Shown here: piece after piece, positions 26,755 through 35,550 of the stretch
Numbering within the stretch: the stretch's first letter is position 1
Layout of the letters: each line of letters opens with the position of its first letter
Source of the DNA: JAPOVO01 sp026708165
Lineage (GTDB): Bacteria > Chloroflexota > UBA11872 > VXNJ01
Direction of reading: 5' to 3'
Length of the DNA stretch: 64,000 nucleotides
Assembly (NCBI GenBank): GCA_965208775.1
Contig: OZ242360.1
Location: forward strand, 3,162,001 to 3,226,000
Notes under the pieces: model-generated
Told to the model about the DNA's origin: nothing
What the model saw: the letters and a program-made list of their open reading frames with translations, nothing else
Databases searched by the model: none
Position numbers and translations under genes: made by a program

Positions 26755-27924
26755 ATGGGAGCACAGAGACGACCGACGATCACCCGAATCGAGGCCGTTG
26801 AGTTCTTCGTGGAGTTGGAGAATCTGGGGATGACGCCGGACGGCTGCGAAATGCAATACCAACCGGGAGAAACACTCCGGCCCATGCGCTACGCGCTCAC
26901 GATCGATACCGACGTGGGCGTGCGGGGAGAGTTCGTTGGTCGAAGACCGGAAAGCTACAACCAGCTGCAGCGAGTAGCCGGGCGGATGCTGGGACGGAGC
27001 GCTCTCGACCGCGAAGGGATTTACGGCGAATTGAAGCGCCAGTTCAGGGCGACGATCAATTTGGCCGTGGCTCCCCTCGATATCGCGCTTTGGGACCTCG
27101 CGGGCAAGCTGTACGGAGCGCCAGTCTACGAATTACTGGGGGGCAGCGACCGTCCCCTGCCGGCATACGCCAGCACCCACTTCGGGGACGCCAGCGGAGG
27201 ACTTGACAGCCCCGAGGCGTTTGCCGATTTCGCGGTCCGCTGCAAGGAGATGGGCTATCCCGCCTTCAAGATACATAGCTGGGGCGCTCCCATCGAGAGG
27301 GAAGTGCGGCTGGTGACCACCGTCCGCGAGGCAGTAGGCGACGGAATGCAGCTCATGCACGATCCGGGCTGCACGTATCGAACGTTCCTCGAAGCCTTGA
27401 CGGTGGGCAAGGCGCTGGACGAGGCGAACTACCTCTGGTACGAGGATCCTTACATGGACGGCGGCATGTCGGCGTTTGGCAACAAGAAGCTGAGAGAGCT
27501 GCTCCGAATTCCAATAATGATTACGGAACACATCCGCGGGCTGGAGCAGCACGTAGACGTGATCGTCGCGGGTGGAACAGACCTCGTGCGAGTCGACGCT
27601 AACCTGGACGGCGGGCTGACGGGGGCGCTCAAAATCTGCCATGCCGCAGAAGGCTTTGGGTTGGACGTCGAGATACACTCGCCCGGCCCGGCGCACCGGC
27701 ACCTAATGGCGTCGATTCCCAACTCGAACTACTACGAAATGTCGCTGGTCCACCCGATGGCCCCCACTCACAATGGGAAGGCATATCTCGATTACGACGA
27801 CGAGCTGGAGTCGATAGACGCCAACGGATGCGTGTCCGTCCCGACTGGGCCGGGCCTGGGTGTGTCGATTGACTGGGACCTCGTGAGAAGGAATCAGACC
27901 GGCGGGTTCGTGTTCGAGACGTAA
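26755..27924 (+). CDS. Enolase-superfamily (mandelate racemase-like) acid-sugar dehydratase
   Basis: A 389-residue protein of the mandelate racemase/muconate lactonising branch. The barrel carries K172-I-H174 (KxH on strand 2), metal ligands D203 (LMHDPG), E230 (WYEDPY) and E258 (ITEHI), D281 on strand 6 and catalytic H308 (VEIHSPGP). This set abstracts a proton alpha to a carboxylate, typically in dehydration of an acid sugar; the specific substrate is unknown. ATG 26755 has AAGGAGG 8 nt upstream. Its reading frame begins just past the frameshifted sulfatase, with which it probably shares a transcript. Confidence 0.92.
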   Translation: MGAQRRPTITRIEAVEFFVELENLGMTPDGCEMQYQPGETLRPMRYALTIDTDVGVRGEFVGRRPESYNQLQRVAGRMLGRSALDREGIYGELKRQFRATINLAVAPLDIALWDLAGKLYGAPVYELLGGSDRPLPAYASTHFGDASGGLDSPEAFADFAVRCKEMGYPAFKIHSWGAPIEREVRLVTTVREAVGDGMQLMHDPGCTYRTFLEALTVGKALDEANYLWYEDPYMDGGMSAFGNKKLRELLRIPIMITEHIRGLEQHVDVIVAGGTDLVRVDANLDGGLTGALKICHAAEGFGLDVEIHSPGPAHRHLMASIPNSNYYEMSLVHPMAPTHNGKAYLDYDDELESIDANGCVSVPTGPGLGVSIDWDLVRRNQTGGFVFET

Positions 27925-27981
27925 TTCGGCGCAGGTGGTTGCCCGCTTGTTTGCCGCTCGTCTATTTTTGATTATCGACAA

Positions 27982-28054
27982 GCCCCCGTAGCTCAGTGGA
28001 CAGAGCAACTGCCTTCTAAGCAGTGGGTCGTGTGTTCGAATCGCACCGGGGGTA
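27982..28054 (+). tRNA. tRNA-Arg (anticodon TCT)
   Basis: Cloverleaf drawn by eye. Acceptor stem 27982-27988 pairs with 28047-28053 (first pair G-T). D arm GCTC/GAGC is at 27991-28006. The anticodon stem ACTGC/GCAGT encloses loop CTTCTAA (28013-28019) with TCT at positions 34-36. The T arm GTGTG-TTCGAAT-CGCAC is at 28030-28046 and the discriminator is A28054. CCA is not encoded. It reads the AGA/AGG codons. The DNA beyond its 3' end shifts to a GC-rich segment carrying phnWX. Confidence 0.96.
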
Positions 28055-28374
28055 CCGGACCGTACAGAATCAAGAATCTTGCCTTTGTAGGCTCGGATCG
28101 GCACCGTATGGCGCTAGCTATCGCGGACGCTTGAGCAACCTCGGTCGTCCCGACCACAAGGCCTGCCTGGCCGGGCTCCAGGGGCACAGGAGGTGTCGAT
28201 GGATCCTGGCGGTACCGGGTTGACAGGATGGCACGACTAAAGCATCTGAGAGAATGGCACGCGCCGCTCCGCACCGAACGAAGGGGGCCGCACCCCGGCC
28301 GGGAGCCGGAGACGTGGGCCGTGACTCGGCGTACTCCCCGGTGGATGGGGATCGGTTGAGGGCGGCATGAGTCC
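28055..28374. other. Gene-free stretch between tRNA-Arg and phnW
   Basis: About 320 bp with no convincing gene. It contains a short palindrome CAAGAATCTTG near 28071-28081. At 28199-28240 there is a 13-codon reading frame (MDPGGTGLTGWHD) preceded by AGGAGG, which could be a leader peptide or the remnant of a larger gene. The remainder becomes GC-rich towards phnW. I saw no direct repeat of the tRNA 3' end here or after phnX. Confidence 0.4.
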
Positions 28375-29511
28375 GTGACCGCGCAGTCACCGAGTGGCGA
28401 CCCCTGGTTGCTGACTCCGGGGCCGCTCACTACCTCACCGGAAGTAAAGGAAGCGGCGCGGCACGACTACGGCTCTCGCGATCACCGCTTCATCGGCATC
28501 AACCGGCGGGTGCGCGAGCGTCTCGTCGACGTCGTGGGCGGGCACGATACCCACGTCTGCATTCCCCTCCAGGGCAGCGGCACGTTCGCGGTGGAGGCCA
28601 TGCTCGGCTCTTTTGTCCCCCGTGACGGGAAGCTGCTGATCCTCGTCAACGGTGCCTACGGCCGGCGGATGGCGAAGATCTGTGAAGTAGCGGGCCGTCG
28701 CAGCGTCCTGGTGGAGACGGGAGAAGACGTGCCCAACGACCCGAGAGCGCTCGACCGCGTGCTGGCGAACGACGCAGGCATATCCCACGTGGCGGCCGTC
28801 TACTGCGAAACTACCTCGGGCATCCTGAACCCCATCGAGGCGATCGCCCGCGTCGCCGTGCGCCACGGCCGTGGTCTTCTCATCGACGCCATGAGCGCCT
28901 TCGGAGCCCTGCCTCTCGACGCACGCACCGTGCCCTTCGACGCGATGGCAGCTTGTTCCAATAAATGCCTCGAGAGCACGCCGGGCGTGGGCTTTTGCAT
29001 TGCACGGCGCGAGGCCCTCGAGCACAGCGCCGACAATGCACACTCGCTCAGCTTAGACCTGCGAGACCAGTACCTCGCGATGGAGAAGGACGGTCAATGG
29101 CGTTTCACCCCACCGGTCCAGACCATTCTCTCCCTCGACCGTGCTCTTCATGAGTTCGAGGCCGAGGGCGGCACCGCGGGACGCGGCGCGCGCTACCGGG
29201 AGAATCTGCGCGTTCTGGTGGAGGGCGTGCGCCGGCTCGGCTTCGAGACCCTGTTGCCGGACGCCGTGCAGGCGCCGATCATCGTCACCTTCCACATGCC
29301 GGCCGACCCGCGTTTCGAGTTCGAGGCGTTCTACGAGCGGTTGCAGCGCCGGGGCTACGTCATCTATCCCGGCAAGCTCACTGCCGCCCCGTCCTTCCGC
29401 ATCGGCTGCATCGGTCGCCTTGGGGTAAAGGAGATGCGCGGCGTCCTGGCCGCGGTCGAAGATATGCTGGACGAAATGGGAGTCAAGAGCGGTGCGCCCG
29501 CCGCCGCATAA
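28375..29511 (+). CDS. phnW: 2-aminoethylphosphonate--pyruvate transaminase
   Basis: A 378-residue fold-type I PLP enzyme converting 2-aminoethylphosphonate and pyruvate to phosphonoacetaldehyde and alanine. Visible: the N-terminal LLTPGPLTTSPEVKEA, QGSGTFAVEAML (66-77), CETTSGILNPIE (144-155), D171 in LIDAMSAFG and the PLP lysine K197 in SNKCLESTPGVGF. The end, YVIYPGKL-FRIGCIGRLG, is characteristic of PhnW. The start is GTG 28375 without a strong Shine-Dalgarno. phnX follows and completes the pathway. By eye the gene is richer in third-position G/C than its neighbours, which hints at horizontal acquisition next to the tRNA. Confidence 0.94.
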   Translation: MTAQSPSGDPWLLTPGPLTTSPEVKEAARHDYGSRDHRFIGINRRVRERLVDVVGGHDTHVCIPLQGSGTFAVEAMLGSFVPRDGKLLILVNGAYGRRMAKICEVAGRRSVLVETGEDVPNDPRALDRVLANDAGISHVAAVYCETTSGILNPIEAIARVAVRHGRGLLIDAMSAFGALPLDARTVPFDAMAACSNKCLESTPGVGFCIARREALEHSADNAHSLSLDLRDQYLAMEKDGQWRFTPPVQTILSLDRALHEFEAEGGTAGRGARYRENLRVLVEGVRRLGFETLLPDAVQAPIIVTFHMPADPRFEFEAFYERLQRRGYVIYPGKLTAAPSFRIGCIGRLGVKEMRGVLAAVEDMLDEMGVKSGAPAAA

Positions 29512-29560
29512 CAGGCGGGCCGGGACTCGACATCATTGGCACAGCAAAAGGAGACAGGAA

Positions 29561-30409
29561 TTGGCGCTAACCTGCGACTTCGTTTTTAGCCGCAGCTACC
29601 GCGGCAGGGTCAAGGCCGCGATCCTCGACTGGAGCGGCACCACCGCGGATGCCTACGTGCTCGCTCCCGCGGTTGTGTTCGTCGACGTGTTCAGGAAGCA
29701 CGGAGTCGAGATCACGATGCCGGAGGCACGGGGGCCGATGGGCCTGCGCAAGGACCTGCATATCAAGGCCCTCACCGAGGTGCCGGAGATCGCCGAGCGC
29801 TGGGAAAGTGTGCACGGCAAGCGCCCCGGCCAGGCGGAGGTCGACGCGATGTTCGCCGACTTCGTGCCGATGCAGATCGCCTGCCTGCGCGAGTACACCA
29901 CTCTCCTGCCCGGAGTCGCCGAGACGACCCAGCGCCTGCAGGCGGAGGGGATCAAGCTTGGCAGCACCACCGGCTTCGTGCGCCCGATGGTGGATATCCT
30001 GGAAGCGGATGCGAAGAAGCAGGGCTACGTGCCCGATGCCTCCGTCGCCGGCGACGAGGTGATCAACGGCGCCCGTCCCAAGCCCTTCATGGTCTACCGC
30101 AACCTCGATCTCCTCGATGTGCACCCCATCCAGTCCGTGGTCAAGGTCGACGACACCGTGACGGGGGTGGGCGAAGCGCTGGAGGCGGGCTGCTGGGGGG
30201 TGGGCATCGCCCGCTACAGCAACTACATGGACATCGACAGCCTGGAGCACGCAGAGAGCCTCTCGGAGGCGGAGATGCAACGCCGGCTCGCGTACACCCG
30301 GGAGATCCTGATCAAAACGGGCGCCCACTACGTCATCGACACCATCGACGAGCTGCCGGCAGTGATCGACGATGTGAATGCCCGCCTCGCGAGGGGTGAG
30401 AGGCCGTGA
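29561..30409 (+). CDS. phnX: Phosphonoacetaldehyde hydrolase (phosphonatase)
   Basis: A 282-residue HAD-superfamily enzyme cleaving the C-P bond of phosphonoacetaldehyde to acetaldehyde and phosphate. The nucleophile D23 is in AAILDWSGTTAD, the Schiff-base lysine is K64 in GPMGLRKDLH, and VVKVDDTVTGVGEALEAG carries the second acidic motif. TTG 29561 was chosen because AAAGGAG lies 7 nt upstream; the frame extends back to 29492 into phnW. With phnW it forms a complete two-step route supplying phosphorus, carbon and (via alanine) nitrogen. No phosphonate transporter or regulator accompanies it. Confidence 0.95.
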   Translation: MALTCDFVFSRSYRGRVKAAILDWSGTTADAYVLAPAVVFVDVFRKHGVEITMPEARGPMGLRKDLHIKALTEVPEIAERWESVHGKRPGQAEVDAMFADFVPMQIACLREYTTLLPGVAETTQRLQAEGIKLGSTTGFVRPMVDILEADAKKQGYVPDASVAGDEVINGARPKPFMVYRNLDLLDVHPIQSVVKVDDTVTGVGEALEAGCWGVGIARYSNYMDIDSLEHAESLSEAEMQRRLAYTREILIKTGAHYVIDTIDELPAVIDDVNARLARGERP

Positions 30410-30492
30410 TTGCGGCACGCTTTCTCCGCGGTGGCGGCGCGGCTGGAGCGAACGCCAATGGCGTCCGTGGGAGTTCCGTCAGATAGACGCCG

Positions 30493-31650
30493 TCATCTGA
30501 GCCATGGGCCGTAGCGACCTGTTCTGGAGTGGGCGAGGATGCCTTCGTCGAGAAGCGGCTCAACGAATTCCGGGGAGTAGCGGGTAGCCCGGTAGACGTT
30601 GACGAACTGATCGCCGAAAAACGGTGAGTAGTAGTCCCAGACCACGTCGCCCTCCATCGTGACTTCGAAGATGCGACCGCAGTCCGCTTCGCAAATGAGC
30701 GTGTTGCCGTTGGGCAGGCGCTGCTGACCCGCCCTGAACGGGCTGAAGAAGCCTTTGGGATCGCTGTATTCCCAAAGGAAGACCTCCGGCTCGCGAGGAT
30801 CGAATTCGATGACCCTCGAATATCCTCGTAAAGTCCCGTTATCGAAGAGCAGGATATTGCCGTTGGGGAGCATCTGAGGCTGATGCTGACCGTCGAGCAC
30901 GCCGAGTCCCCACGCCCAGATGATCTCGCGGGTGTCGCTATCGACGATTGAGATGATGTCGATCGATCGGTGGCTGAGCATGTAGTTTCCCGCCCGGAAT
31001 CGTCTGTCGGCGCGTCCGACCGGCGTGTCTGGTAACACGGTGAGCGTGTTGGTGTGCGACCAGTCGGCGGCGGGTCTCGGCAGCTCCAGACCGGCAAGAT
31101 CAACCAGCTCGTCGACGTGGTCGCTGAGCCACCATTCCCAATGGACGAACGTCTTGCGGTCGACTTTCAATATCAGGTCGTCCTGGATGGGACCTCGGGG
31201 GAAAATGTCGGGACGGTCGCGGTCGCGTTGGTACAGGGTGAGGAGCGTACCGTCGTCGAAGCGGTGAAAGTCGTGATGAACCCGCCCGTACCACGCCCAG
31301 GTGACGTTTCCCTCGAAGTCCGTCTCGAACAGGCCGCTGAAGCACCGATCGCGGTCTTGGTTCCAATCCATGAAGTTGTCCCAGAAGATGGTGCCGTCGC
31401 TGTCGAGCTCCGCCCACTGGCTCCTGACGACGGGCCAGGTGTGAACGACCCGGCCGTTCATGTCGATGAGGTATTCGGTGTAGCCGAATGCCGGCGAGAA
31501 AAGCGTATAGCCGGGCCAAGCCCGGTCGCGGTCCCAAACGCGGACCCCGCGGAGCCCGTTGTCGACGCGCGGAGGGAGCGGCGTCGGCAGCTCGCCGTAA
31601 TCTCGCGGGGCGTTCTCTCCGACTTCCGACTTTGACTGCTCTGCCCCCAT
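30493..31650 (-). CDS. Arylsulfotransferase (ASST)-like beta-propeller protein
   Basis: A 385-residue protein with repeated propeller blades typical of the Arylsulfotran family: PGYTLFSPAFGYTEYLIDMNG (about 46-66), DWSHTNTLTVLPD, GQHQPQMLPNGNILLFDNG (about 264-282) and GQQRLPNGNTLICEADCGRIFEV. Family members such as ASST transfer sulfate between phenols in the periplasm, using an active-site His; many environmental homologues have unknown activity. No signal peptide is visible. Together with the sulfatases and the neighbouring dioxygenase-like protein it suggests sulfated aromatic or sugar metabolism. It is convergent with phnX and divergent from the dioxygenase-like gene. Confidence 0.82.
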   Translation of the reverse strand: MGAEQSKSEVGENAPRDYGELPTPLPPRVDNGLRGVRVWDRDRAWPGYTLFSPAFGYTEYLIDMNGRVVHTWPVVRSQWAELDSDGTIFWDNFMDWNQDRDRCFSGLFETDFEGNVTWAWYGRVHHDFHRFDDGTLLTLYQRDRDRPDIFPRGPIQDDLILKVDRKTFVHWEWWLSDHVDELVDLAGLELPRPAADWSHTNTLTVLPDTPVGRADRRFRAGNYMLSHRSIDIISIVDSDTREIIWAWGLGVLDGQHQPQMLPNGNILLFDNGTLRGYSRVIEFDPREPEVFLWEYSDPKGFFSPFRAGQQRLPNGNTLICEADCGRIFEVTMEGDVVWDYYSPFFGDQFVNVYRATRYSPEFVEPLLDEGILAHSRTGRYGPWLR

Positions 31651-31815
31651 GACGCGACCTCTCCAACCGGCGGACTTATCGAACGCGAGCTGGACTAATT
31701 ATGAGCGATCCCAAACCTGCCAAGCAGGCGGTTGGCGAGAGGCGTTACTCATCCGCCGCAGCATTGCCGCCCGATTGACAAGCTACACTAATTGCCGTTC
31801 AAAAGGAGATTGACG

Positions 31816-32703
31816 ATGCCGGTGTTCAACGACCGCGATCTGGCGTTTTGGAGAGAGAACGGGTACGTGGTGCTGCACAATGCCGTGCCCCCCGAGCAGC
31901 TCGATAATCTCGTTGCGGCCATCTGGGACTTCCTGGAGATCGATCCAGATGATCGGGACGATTGGTACCGGTGGGAGCCGTTCGACTACGACGATCCGCA
32001 GACGCCGATTTGCCCGGCGGGAATGGTCTCGCTCTACCAGCACCAGGCGCTATGGGACAACCGGCAGTATCCGCGAGTCTACGAGGCGTTCACGGAGATT
32101 CTGGGGACCACGAAGCTCTGGGTCTCGCTCGACCGGGCGAACATGAAGCCGCCCGCACGCCCCGACCGGCCGCTGTGGGGACACACGGGGATGGTGCATT
32201 GGGACGTGGATACGTCGCAAACGCCGATACCGTTCGCCGTTCAGGGGGTGCTGTATCTGAGGGACACGGCCGAAAACCAGGGCGGTTTCCAGTGCGTTCC
32301 GGGTTTCCACAACATCTTCGACGAATGGGTCAAGACGCAGCCGGCGGACCGCAACGCCAGGTTTCCAGCGCTTGACGGGCTGGAGGTCAAGTCGATCCCC
32401 GGCAAGGCCGGAGACCTGCTGATTTGGGACCAGATGCTGCCACACGGCAACGGACACAACAGGTCCGATAAGCCGCGATTGGCGCAGTACATAACCATGA
32501 GGCCCGCGGAGGAGGACGACGAGGAGCTGCGGCAGATGCGCCTCGACGCGTGGCGAGATCGCCGACCTGTCGCGCCATCAGAGTCGAGGGGCTATCGCTG
32601 GCCGAGCGATCCAAGAGATTGGGAGCATAAGACCCAGTCGCCGGCCGCCCTGACCAGCCTCGGCCGGAAGCTGCTCGGCGTGGACTCGTGGGGAGACGCT
32701 TAA
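31816..32703 (+). CDS. Phytanoyl-CoA dioxygenase (PhyH) family protein
   Basis: A 295-residue double-stranded beta-helix protein of the Fe(II)/2-oxoglutarate-dependent PhyH family. The iron triad reads H128-W-D130 (GMVHWDVDT) and H210 (QMLPHGNGHN), and R221 (KPRLAQYITM) is a candidate 2-oxoglutarate ligand. Such proteins hydroxylate small molecules; the substrate is unknown. ATG 31816 has AAAAGGAG 7 nt upstream, which decides against the in-frame TTG at 31792. It is transcribed alone, divergent from the arylsulfotransferase-like gene. Confidence 0.9.
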   Translation: MPVFNDRDLAFWRENGYVVLHNAVPPEQLDNLVAAIWDFLEIDPDDRDDWYRWEPFDYDDPQTPICPAGMVSLYQHQALWDNRQYPRVYEAFTEILGTTKLWVSLDRANMKPPARPDRPLWGHTGMVHWDVDTSQTPIPFAVQGVLYLRDTAENQGGFQCVPGFHNIFDEWVKTQPADRNARFPALDGLEVKSIPGKAGDLLIWDQMLPHGNGHNRSDKPRLAQYITMRPAEEDDEELRQMRLDAWRDRRPVAPSESRGYRWPSDPRDWEHKTQSPAALTSLGRKLLGVDSWGDA

Positions 32704-32874
32704 CCCTCGAAGACGCGGGTCGGGATCTCATGCGCCCAGCGTGACTGTCCTGCCCGACTTTCGCCGAGGGCTGCATGATTTCATCAGCCGGCAGAAGGCA
32801 CGGGGGTCCGGATCGCCCTATGGCGCGGGGCGGCCAGACACCTTCGTCAGATCTTCGGACACATGGGAGTCGTG

Positions 32875-33741
32875 ATGAGTCAAAGCATCCTTGAGCGCGC
32901 AGAGCAGTTCATCTGGAAGAACGCCCGGCTGCTGGAGCGGCAGATGTTCGCTTTCCACTTCAAAGACGGCTCACCTGACTCTGTAGTCGATGCGCTTCGT
33001 CCCTATCAGAACGCTGACGGCGGATTTGGACACGCACTCGAGCCGGACATTCGCTGTCCGGATAGCCAGCCCGTGCCGGTGCAGCACGCCCTCGAGATTC
33101 TCGATAAGGTCGGGTTTGACGGAGAGATGGTGAAGGCCGCTTGCGATTACTTGAAGTCCATCACTACGTCTGAAGGCGGCGTGCCGTGGCTCTTACCCTC
33201 GGCGCATGGATACCCTCGGGCGCCGTGGTGGAATACCGATGTCGCGCCTCCGGCGTCCGTGAATCCGACGGCGGCCATCGCCGGGATGCTGCACCGGAAC
33301 CGCTTTCAGCATGAATGGCTGGAAGGAGCCACGTCTTTTTGCTGGTCGAAGATCGCGGAGATGGAACTTACCGACCCCCACGACATGGCGGTGGCACTGA
33401 CGTTCCTAAACGACGTACCGGACCGTGAACGGGCCGACGCCGAACTGCCGCGTGTGATCGATCAACTCTTCTCGTTCGGTCTGGTGGCTGACGCGGATGC
33501 GGAAGGGTATGTGTCCAAACCTCTGGACTGGGCACCAACACCCGATCACCCACTCCGAAAGCACTTCCGGGACGACGATGTCGCCGCGAATCTGGACGTC
33601 CTAGTCGCGGGGCAGCAGGCAGACGGGGGATGGAACATCACGTGGGAGCCGATAAGTCCGGCGTGTGAGCTCGAATGGCGCGGCGGCGTTACGCTGGACG
33701 CGCTGCTGACGCTGCAGGCCAACGGGCGGCTAAACACGTAG
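32875..33741 (+). CDS. Alpha/alpha-toroid protein (prenyltransferase/squalene-cyclase-like fold)
   Basis: A 288-residue protein with the helical-repeat and turn pattern of terpenoid-cyclase/prenyltransferase toroids. Examples are LRPYQNADGGFGHALEPD (about 41-58) and VAGQQADGGWNITWEP near the end, the QxxDGGW/F-type repeats of that fold. No DxDD or DxDTT cyclase motif is evident, so catalysis is doubtful. ATG 32875 has GGGAG 5 nt upstream; ATG 32863 would add four residues. The neighbouring gap 32704-32874 shows no gene. Function unknown. Confidence 0.7.
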   Translation: MSQSILERAEQFIWKNARLLERQMFAFHFKDGSPDSVVDALRPYQNADGGFGHALEPDIRCPDSQPVPVQHALEILDKVGFDGEMVKAACDYLKSITTSEGGVPWLLPSAHGYPRAPWWNTDVAPPASVNPTAAIAGMLHRNRFQHEWLEGATSFCWSKIAEMELTDPHDMAVALTFLNDVPDRERADAELPRVIDQLFSFGLVADADAEGYVSKPLDWAPTPDHPLRKHFRDDDVAANLDVLVAGQQADGGWNITWEPISPACELEWRGGVTLDALLTLQANGRLNT

Positions 33742-33781
33742 CCAACTTATTCGTTACTTTCAGAGGCCCTTGCCGCTCGAG

Positions 33782-34630
33782 CTAGCCTTTGATCCCGGTG
33801 AGAGCCAGTCCCTGAACGAAGTAGCGCTGCAAGAACGCGAATACGGCAATGACCGGCACTGAGCTCAAGGTCGCTCCCGCAAGCTGGAGCGGTATCGCCT
33901 CTTCGGTCGCGAAATATTGCTGCAAGAGGTTCAGACCGATCGGGACCGTGAACAGGTCTCGCGAGCGCAGCACCACAAGCGGCCACAAGAACGAGTTCCA
34001 GGTGAACACGAAGGTGATAACGGCCAGGGCGCCCAGAGCCGGGCGCACCAGCGGCACCACTATGCGCCAGTAGGTGCCGAACTCGGAGCTGCCGTCGATG
34101 CGCGCCGCGTCGATGAGTTCGTCGGGGATGCTGAGCATGTTCTGTCGCATCAGGAAGATCCCGAAGGCCGTGACCAGGTTGGGGACGATCAGGCCCATGT
34201 AGGAATCCACCCAGCCGAAGGTCCGCACGATGTAGAGAACCGGGATCAAGACGACGAAAAAGGGAACCATCATGGTGGCCAGCACCATCAGGAACAGCTT
34301 GTCGCGGCCCGGGAACCGAAACTTGGCGAAACCGTAACCGGCAAGGGAACTGGTAAACAGAATGCCGACCAGCACGCTGGCGGTCACAATCGCGCTGTTC
34401 AGGTACATGCGCGCCACGGGTATCGCCTCTGCCAGCGCCTCATAGTTGTTCCATTTGGGAGTGTGCGGATACCAGTCCATGGGCCGGGACGTGATCTCCT
34501 GCGTGGTCATTAGCGATCCGCCGGCCATCCAGTAAAAGGGTAATAACGTCAGAAAGCCGCCCAGGGCCAAGAAGCCATACTTGCCAATCAGGGTAACTAT
34601 TCGCATCGGATCGACGCGGACTACCGTCAT
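33782..34630 (-). CDS. Sugar ABC transporter permease, MalG type
   Basis: A 282-residue six-segment permease of the carbohydrate-uptake-1 class. The EAA loop reads ELIDAARIDGSSEFGTYWRIVVPLV (about 169-193), and the C-terminus RYFVQGLALTGIKG is the MalG hallmark. The start overlaps the MalF-type gene by 4 bp. No ATPase gene follows. The stop is only 40 bp from the convergent toroid-protein gene. Confidence 0.92.
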   Translation of the reverse strand: MTVVRVDPMRIVTLIGKYGFLALGGFLTLLPFYWMAGGSLMTTQEITSRPMDWYPHTPKWNNYEALAEAIPVARMYLNSAIVTASVLVGILFTSSLAGYGFAKFRFPGRDKLFLMVLATMMVPFFVVLIPVLYIVRTFGWVDSYMGLIVPNLVTAFGIFLMRQNMLSIPDELIDAARIDGSSEFGTYWRIVVPLVRPALGALAVITFVFTWNSFLWPLVVLRSRDLFTVPIGLNLLQQYFATEEAIPLQLAGATLSSVPVIAVFAFLQRYFVQGLALTGIKG

Positions 34631-35526
34631 TCTCTCTCCCGAAAGAGTCTTATCTGGATGATCGTGAGGACCAGGATTATCACGAAGAGTATGAACGACA
34701 TCGCCGACGCCCGGCCCATGCGCGCGAACGTGAACGCAGTGTCATACAGATACAAGACAACCGTCTCGGTCGCGTCGATGGGACCGCCCTCGGTGATGAG
34801 GAATGGCAGATCGAAGATCTGGAGCGACCCAATGGTGCTTACAACCGCCACGAAAAAGAGGGTGGGCTTGAGCAGCGGCATCGTGATATGCCGAAACCTC
34901 GACCAGTCGCCCGCTCCGTCCACCTTGGCCGCCTCGTAGTATTCGAGAGGTATGTTCTGAAGTCCGGCCACGAAGATGATGACCAGATACCCCATGCCGT
35001 GCCAGATCGACACGCCTATGATGCTTGGAAGCGCCTGATCGACGCTGGCGAGGAATCTCTGACTCGGTATTCCGCCCAGGCTGAGTAGCCGGTTTAACAG
35101 GCCGAACGGGTGGTAGAGGTTTTCCCAGACAATCGCCACTGCGACAGACGAAGTGACGTACGGCAGGAAATAGACAACGCGCCAGAACGTCCGCCCTTTG
35201 ACCCGGGTGTTGACCAGCAGCGCGACCGAGAGCGCCAGGCCCAGCCCGATCAGGACATTCGCCGCCGTAAAGACGAACGTATTGCCGAGCGACTTGCGGA
35301 ATAACGAGTCGTCGAGGATCAGATGGGAATAGTTATCAGCCCCGGCAAACCGCATTTCGCTCACGGGAGTCACCATGTTCCAGTTGTGCAGGCTGATCCC
35401 GAACGCGAACACGATCGGGAAAACCCCGAACAGGAGGAGAAACGCCAGCGCCGGGGCGACAAACAGATACCCCGTAACAACGTGCCGCTGGGCGTACCTA
35501 ACCTTGAGTCGGTCGCCCAGCAGCAC
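34627..35526 (-). CDS. Sugar ABC transporter permease, MalF type
   Basis: A 299-residue MalF/UgpA-class permease with six predicted transmembrane segments. The EAA loop is YEAAKVDGAGDWSRFRHITMPLLKP (about 198-222). The start is GTG 35526, 24 bp after the stop of the binding-protein gene, so the operon order is binding protein, MalF, MalG. Confidence 0.92.
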   Translation of the reverse strand: MLLGDRLKVRYAQRHVVTGYLFVAPALAFLLLFGVFPIVFAFGISLHNWNMVTPVSEMRFAGADNYSHLILDDSLFRKSLGNTFVFTAANVLIGLGLALSVALLVNTRVKGRTFWRVVYFLPYVTSSVAVAIVWENLYHPFGLLNRLLSLGGIPSQRFLASVDQALPSIIGVSIWHGMGYLVIIFVAGLQNIPLEYYEAAKVDGAGDWSRFRHITMPLLKPTLFFVAVVSTIGSLQIFDLPFLITEGGPIDATETVVLYLYDTAFTFARMGRASAMSFILFVIILVLTIIQIRLFRERE

Positions 35527-35550
35527 GATACGCTCCGAGGGGAGCGGTTC

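Noticed and set aside
28118..28390. Minus-strand 90-codon frame before phnW
   Set aside because: Arg/Pro/Ser-rich with no motif; typical of chance frames in GC-rich DNA.
27982..30492. Integrated element with attachment repeats
   Set aside because: No integrase gene and no copy of the tRNA 3' end (TTCGAATCGCACC) was found after phnX, so only a possible transferred segment is reported.
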